Shown piece by piece: positions 61,091 through 64,000 of a stretch of DNA of 64,000 nucleotides. A program made the translations under genes and the position numbers. Position 1 is the first letter of the stretch. Each line of letters begins with the position of its first letter. Below the pieces are notes generated by a model. It searched no databases. It was not told the DNA's origin and saw nothing but the letters and a program-made list of their open reading frames with translations. The DNA is taken from the NCBI RefSeq assembly GCF_020982545.1, contig NZ_JAJKLK010000021.1, positions 1 to 64,000 on the forward strand, written 5' to 3'. Origin of the DNA: Streptomyces sp. MNU76 (GTDB taxonomy: Bacteria > Actinomycetota > Actinomycetes > Streptomycetales > Streptomycetaceae).

Positions 61091-61531
61091 TCAGTGCTCA
61101 GGTGACTCAACTGGCGCCGAAGTGACCAGTTCTGTCAGTACGCCATGACAATCCTTGGGGTGCAGGAACGTGATCCGTGACCCCATGGAACCGATTCGCG
61201 GCTCCTCGTACAGGACGCGTACGCCCTTGTCCTTGATCGCGGCTGCCTCACCGTCGACATCCGCCGTACCGAAGGCGATGTGGTGGACCCCCTCGCCGTT
61301 CTTGGCCAGCCACTTCGCGACGGTGGAATCCTCGCGGGTCGGCTCCAGAAGCTGCAGGTAGGAGGCACCGCCGTCGTCCGTGCTGTTGATCTTGAGCATG
61401 GCCTCGCGCACGCCCTGCTCCTCGTTGACCTCGGAGTGGTACACCTCGAAGCCGTACGTGGCCCGGTAGAACTCGACGGTGGCGTCGAGGTCGAAACAGG
61501 CGATCCCGATGTGGTCGATTCGCGTCAGCAT
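61091..61531 (-). CDS. mce: Methylmalonyl-CoA epimerase
   Basis: Encodes 146 residues of the VOC superfamily. It converts (2S)- to (2R)-methylmalonyl-CoA. Metal ligands are His in RIDHIGIACFDL (residue 7) and GVHHIAFGTADV, and Glu in the C-terminal GVLTELV. The catalytic Glu region is VYHSEVNEEQGVREAM. It feeds methylmalonyl-CoA mutase and so supports propionyl-CoA use and polyketide precursor balance. It faces the thiolase gene across a 150-bp divergent promoter region. Confidence 0.95.
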   Translation of the reverse strand: MLTRIDHIGIACFDLDATVEFYRATYGFEVYHSEVNEEQGVREAMLKINSTDDGGASYLQLLEPTREDSTVAKWLAKNGEGVHHIAFGTADVDGEAAAIKDKGVRVLYEEPRIGSMGSRITFLHPKDCHGVLTELVTSAPVESPEH

Positions 61532-61683
61532 GGTGTCAGTGCAGCGCTCATACGACGGTTACGCAACGTGCGCGCGATCACACCGACAGCCCGGTGACGG
61601 CACGGAGTGCCACTCAGTACATTCGAAGTAAACCCTCGTTCACTCACTCCTCGGCTGTGCAAGCTGGAAGGGGATCGCACCTC

Positions 61684-62886
61684 ATGACTGGAACGAACGG
61701 CACGACCTCGGTGATCGTCGCGGGCGCCCGTACGCCCATGGGACGGTTGCTCGGTTCGCTGAAGTCCTTCTCCGGAGCCGACCTCGGCGGCTTCGCGATC
61801 AAGGCCGCCCTGGACCGTGCGGGGATCGGCGGCGACCAGGTGCAGTACGTGATCATGGGCCAGGTGCTCCAGGCCGGGGCGGGGCAGATCCCGGCGCGCC
61901 AGGCCGCGGTCAAGGCCGGCATCCCCATGAACGTGCCCGCGCTCACCATCAACAAGGTGTGTCTGTCGGGCCTCGACGCCATCGCGCTCGCCGACCAGCT
62001 GATCCGCGCCGGCGAGTTCGACATCGTGGTGGCCGGCGGCCAGGAGTCCATGACCAACGCCCCCCACCTGCTCCCGAAGTCCCGTGAGGGCTACAAGTAC
62101 GGGGCGATCCAGATGCTCGACGCGATGGCGCACGACGGGCTCACGGACGCCTTCGAGAACATCGCCATGGGCGAGTCGACGGAGAAGCACAACACCCGTC
62201 TCGGCATCGGCCGTGACGAGCAGGACTCGGTGGCCGCCCAGTCCCACCAGCGGGCCGCCGCCGCGCAGAAGAACGGCCTCTTCGACGCCGAGATCACGCC
62301 GGTGGAGATCCCGCAGCGCAAGGGCGAGCCGGTCGTCTTCAGCCAGGACGAGGGCATCCGGGGCGAGACGACCGCCGAGTCCCTGGGCAAGCTGCGTCCG
62401 GCCTTCGCCAAGGACGGCACGATCACGGCCGGCTCCGCCTCGCAGATCTCCGACGGCGCCGCCGCCGTGGTCGTGATGAGCAAGGCCAAGGCGGAGGAAC
62501 TCGGCCTCACGTGGCTCGCCGAGATCGGCGCCCACGGGAACGTGGCCGGGCCGGACAACTCGCTCCAGTCCCAGCCGTCGAACGCGATTCAGCACGCCCT
62601 GAAGAAGGACGGGCTGGAAGTCGCTGACCTGGACCTCATCGAGATCAACGAGGCCTTCGCCGCCGTCGCCGTGCAGTCAATGAAGGACCTCGGCGTGTCC
62701 CCGGAAAAGGTGAACGTCAACGGTGGCGCGATCGCCCTCGGGCACCCCATCGGCATGTCCGGCGCCCGGCTCGTCCTGCACCTCGCCCTGGAGCTGAAGC
62801 GGCGCGGCGGCGGGGTCGGCGCGGCGGCGCTGTGCGGTGGCGGTGGACAGGGTGACGCACTGATCGTGCGGGTACCCAAGGCCTGA
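61684..62886 (+). CDS. Acetyl-CoA C-acetyltransferase (thiolase)
   Basis: Encodes 400 residues from ATG 61684. It condenses or cleaves acetoacetyl-CoA. Active sites are Cys in INKVCLSGLDAIAL (about residue 95), His in VNVNGGAIALGHPIGMSGAR, and the final Cys in GAAALCGGGGQGDALIV. GGAAGGGG lies about 8 bases before the start; the open frame extends upstream to 61594 without homology. meaB follows 44 bases later on the same strand, so one transcript is likely. Confidence 0.95.
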   Translation: MTGTNGTTSVIVAGARTPMGRLLGSLKSFSGADLGGFAIKAALDRAGIGGDQVQYVIMGQVLQAGAGQIPARQAAVKAGIPMNVPALTINKVCLSGLDAIALADQLIRAGEFDIVVAGGQESMTNAPHLLPKSREGYKYGAIQMLDAMAHDGLTDAFENIAMGESTEKHNTRLGIGRDEQDSVAAQSHQRAAAAQKNGLFDAEITPVEIPQRKGEPVVFSQDEGIRGETTAESLGKLRPAFAKDGTITAGSASQISDGAAAVVVMSKAKAEELGLTWLAEIGAHGNVAGPDNSLQSQPSNAIQHALKKDGLEVADLDLIEINEAFAAVAVQSMKDLGVSPEKVNVNGGAIALGHPIGMSGARLVLHLALELKRRGGGVGAAALCGGGGQGDALIVRVPKA

Positions 62887-62930
62887 GGCCCGTCGTTGCA
62901 GGTGTACGCGCTACTCGGATCGGAGCTGTG

Positions 62931-63887
62931 ATGCAGGACGTCCCCACGCTGGTGGCGCAGGCCAGGGAAGGACGGCCCCGGGCCGTCGCCCGGCTGATCT
63001 CCCTGGTGGAGGGGGCGTCCCCGCAACTGCGTGAGGTCATGGCGGCACTGGCGCCGCTCACGGGCGGCGCGTACGTCGTGGGCCTCACCGGCTCGCCCGG
63101 CGTGGGCAAGTCCACGTCCACGTCGGCGCTGGTGACCGCGTACCGCAGGGCCGGCAAGCGGGTCGGCGTGCTCGCCGTCGACCCGTCGTCGCCCTTCTCG
63201 GGCGGCGCGCTGCTCGGCGACCGCGTCCGGATGTCGGACCACGCCTCCGACCCCGGCGTGTACATCCGTTCGATGGCGACCCGTGGTCACCTGGGCGGCC
63301 TCGCCTGGGCGGCCCCGCAGGCGATCCGGGTCCTGGACGCGGCGGGCTGCGACGTGATCCTCGTCGAGACGGTCGGGGTCGGCCAGTCCGAGGTGGAGAT
63401 CGCCTCCCAGGCGGACACGTCCGTGGTGCTCCTCGCTCCCGGCATGGGGGACGGCATCCAGGCGGCCAAGGCGGGGATCCTGGAGATCGGCGACGTCTAC
63501 GTCGTCAACAAGGCCGACCGGGACGGCGCGGACGCGACCGCGCGCGAGCTGAACCACATGCTGGGGCTCGGTGAGAGCCGTGGGCCCGGGGACTGGCGGC
63601 CGCCGATCGTCAAGACGGTGGCGGCGCGGGCGGAAGGGGTCGACGAGGTCGTCGAGGCGCTGGAGAAGCACCGGGCGTGGATGGAGGAGCGGGGGGTTCT
63701 CGCGGAGCGGCGCCGGGCTCGTGCGGCGCGTGAGGTGGAGACCATCGCGGTGACCGCGCTGCGGGAGCGGATCGGGGACCTGCACGGGGATCGGCGGCTG
63801 TCTTCCTTGGCCGAGCGGATCGTGGCGGGGGAGTTGGATCCCTATCGGGCCGCGGATGAGTTGGTGGCGGGGCTGACGGAGGGCTGA
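62931..63887 (+). CDS. meaB: Methylmalonyl-CoA mutase-associated GTPase MeaB
   Basis: Encodes 318 residues from ATG 62931 (GTG 62928 overlaps it; the GGAG spacing favours ATG). G3E GTPase: Walker A GLTGSPGVGKSTSTSAL, switch DPSSPFSGGALLGDRVRM, G3 VILVETVGVGQSEVEIA, base motif NKAD. It loads and protects adenosylcobalamin in methylmalonyl-CoA mutase. The mutase genes are not in the window, while the epimerase and adenosyltransferase are. Confidence 0.95.
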   Translation: MQDVPTLVAQAREGRPRAVARLISLVEGASPQLREVMAALAPLTGGAYVVGLTGSPGVGKSTSTSALVTAYRRAGKRVGVLAVDPSSPFSGGALLGDRVRMSDHASDPGVYIRSMATRGHLGGLAWAAPQAIRVLDAAGCDVILVETVGVGQSEVEIASQADTSVVLLAPGMGDGIQAAKAGILEIGDVYVVNKADRDGADATARELNHMLGLGESRGPGDWRPPIVKTVAARAEGVDEVVEALEKHRAWMEERGVLAERRRARAAREVETIAVTALRERIGDLHGDRRLSSLAERIVAGELDPYRAADELVAGLTEG

Positions 63888-63929
63888 CGCCGGGGTGTTC
63901 TCGCCCCCGCCGCCCCTACCCGTCCCTCC

Positions 63930-63965
63930 ACTCTCGGCTTCGCTGGAGCGGGAGGCGCCCCCATC
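63930..63965 (+). repeat. Dispersed 36-bp repeat, copy B2
   Basis: ACTCTCGGCTTCGCTGGAGC then GGGAGGCGCCCCCATC. It matches 21072-21107 at all but two positions. It lies after meaB at the window end, where no other gene is seen. Confidence 0.7.
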
Positions 63966-64000
63966 CAGGGGCTACGCGCTCCTTCGACCCTCGCGTCAAA

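Overview
The window is chromosomal DNA of a Streptomyces, or a very close actinomycete. Base composition is GC-rich with a strong third-position GC bias. The gene order lysA-hom-thrC-thrB-rho-LCP-rpmE-prfA-prmC-sua5-PTP-glyA-wecA-like-atpIBEFHAGDC, then chiC/chiR/chiS, nucS, filP and scy, and mce/thiolase/meaB, matches what I remember of the core region around SCO5350-SCO5400 in S. coelicolor. FilP, Scy and the Rho insertion domain are typical of the group.

Layout. Positions 1-7545 are accessory DNA: a decayed group II intron maturase, a DUF4240 protein, a Tat-exported TagC-like propeller protein, an IS5-family element with a 454-bp inverted copy of part of itself about 1 kb away, a small secreted protein, a truncated XRE regulator and a tyrosine recombinase that has lost its N-terminus. 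The region ends at the 3' end of a tRNA-Arg(CCG) gene, as expected for an integrated element. From 7618 the conserved core starts: a single-domain response regulator, the ArgS-like protein NrtL, lysine and threonine biosynthesis, Rho, a secreted trypsin-like protease, and translation and cell-wall genes. Next come the complete F1Fo ATP synthase operon (28202-36000) and a DUF2550 gene. On the minus strand follow a chitinase and the two-component system beside it, with an inducible promoter carrying the known chitinase direct repeats. 40594-51384 holds small membrane proteins, a cobalamin adenosyltransferase, a hydroxyacyl-CoA dehydrogenase, a STAS protein, a large membrane-anchored P-loop protein, a divergent MerR/DUF3291 pair, the mismatch endonuclease NucS and a luciferase-like oxidoreductase. 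Two related ABC exporters (51415-55500) precede the polar-growth proteins FilP and Scy. The right end carries methylmalonyl-CoA epimerase, thiolase and MeaB.

Functional links. The aspartate-family genes (lysA, hom, thrC, thrB) lie together. The adenosyltransferase (41.5 kb) makes the cofactor that MeaB protects in methylmalonyl-CoA mutase, and Mce supplies that enzyme's substrate, so the window holds much of propionyl/methylmalonyl-CoA handling. FilP and Scy form the hyphal-tip scaffold. ChiS and ChiR probably control the neighbouring chitinase.

Caution on sequence quality. Several conserved genes (nrtL, the PTP gene, chiC, the first ABC pair, the IS transposase) lose frame by single bases, often inside C or G runs, while the coding signal stays intact on both sides. 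Some or all of these may be homopolymer deletion errors rather than real pseudogenes. I found no CRISPR array and no clearly new multi-gene system. The most unusual items are the perfect IS inverted repeat, the serial frameshifts in nrtL, the tandemly duplicated repeat tail of the P-loop protein, and the symmetric promoter pair between the DUF3291 and MerR genes.
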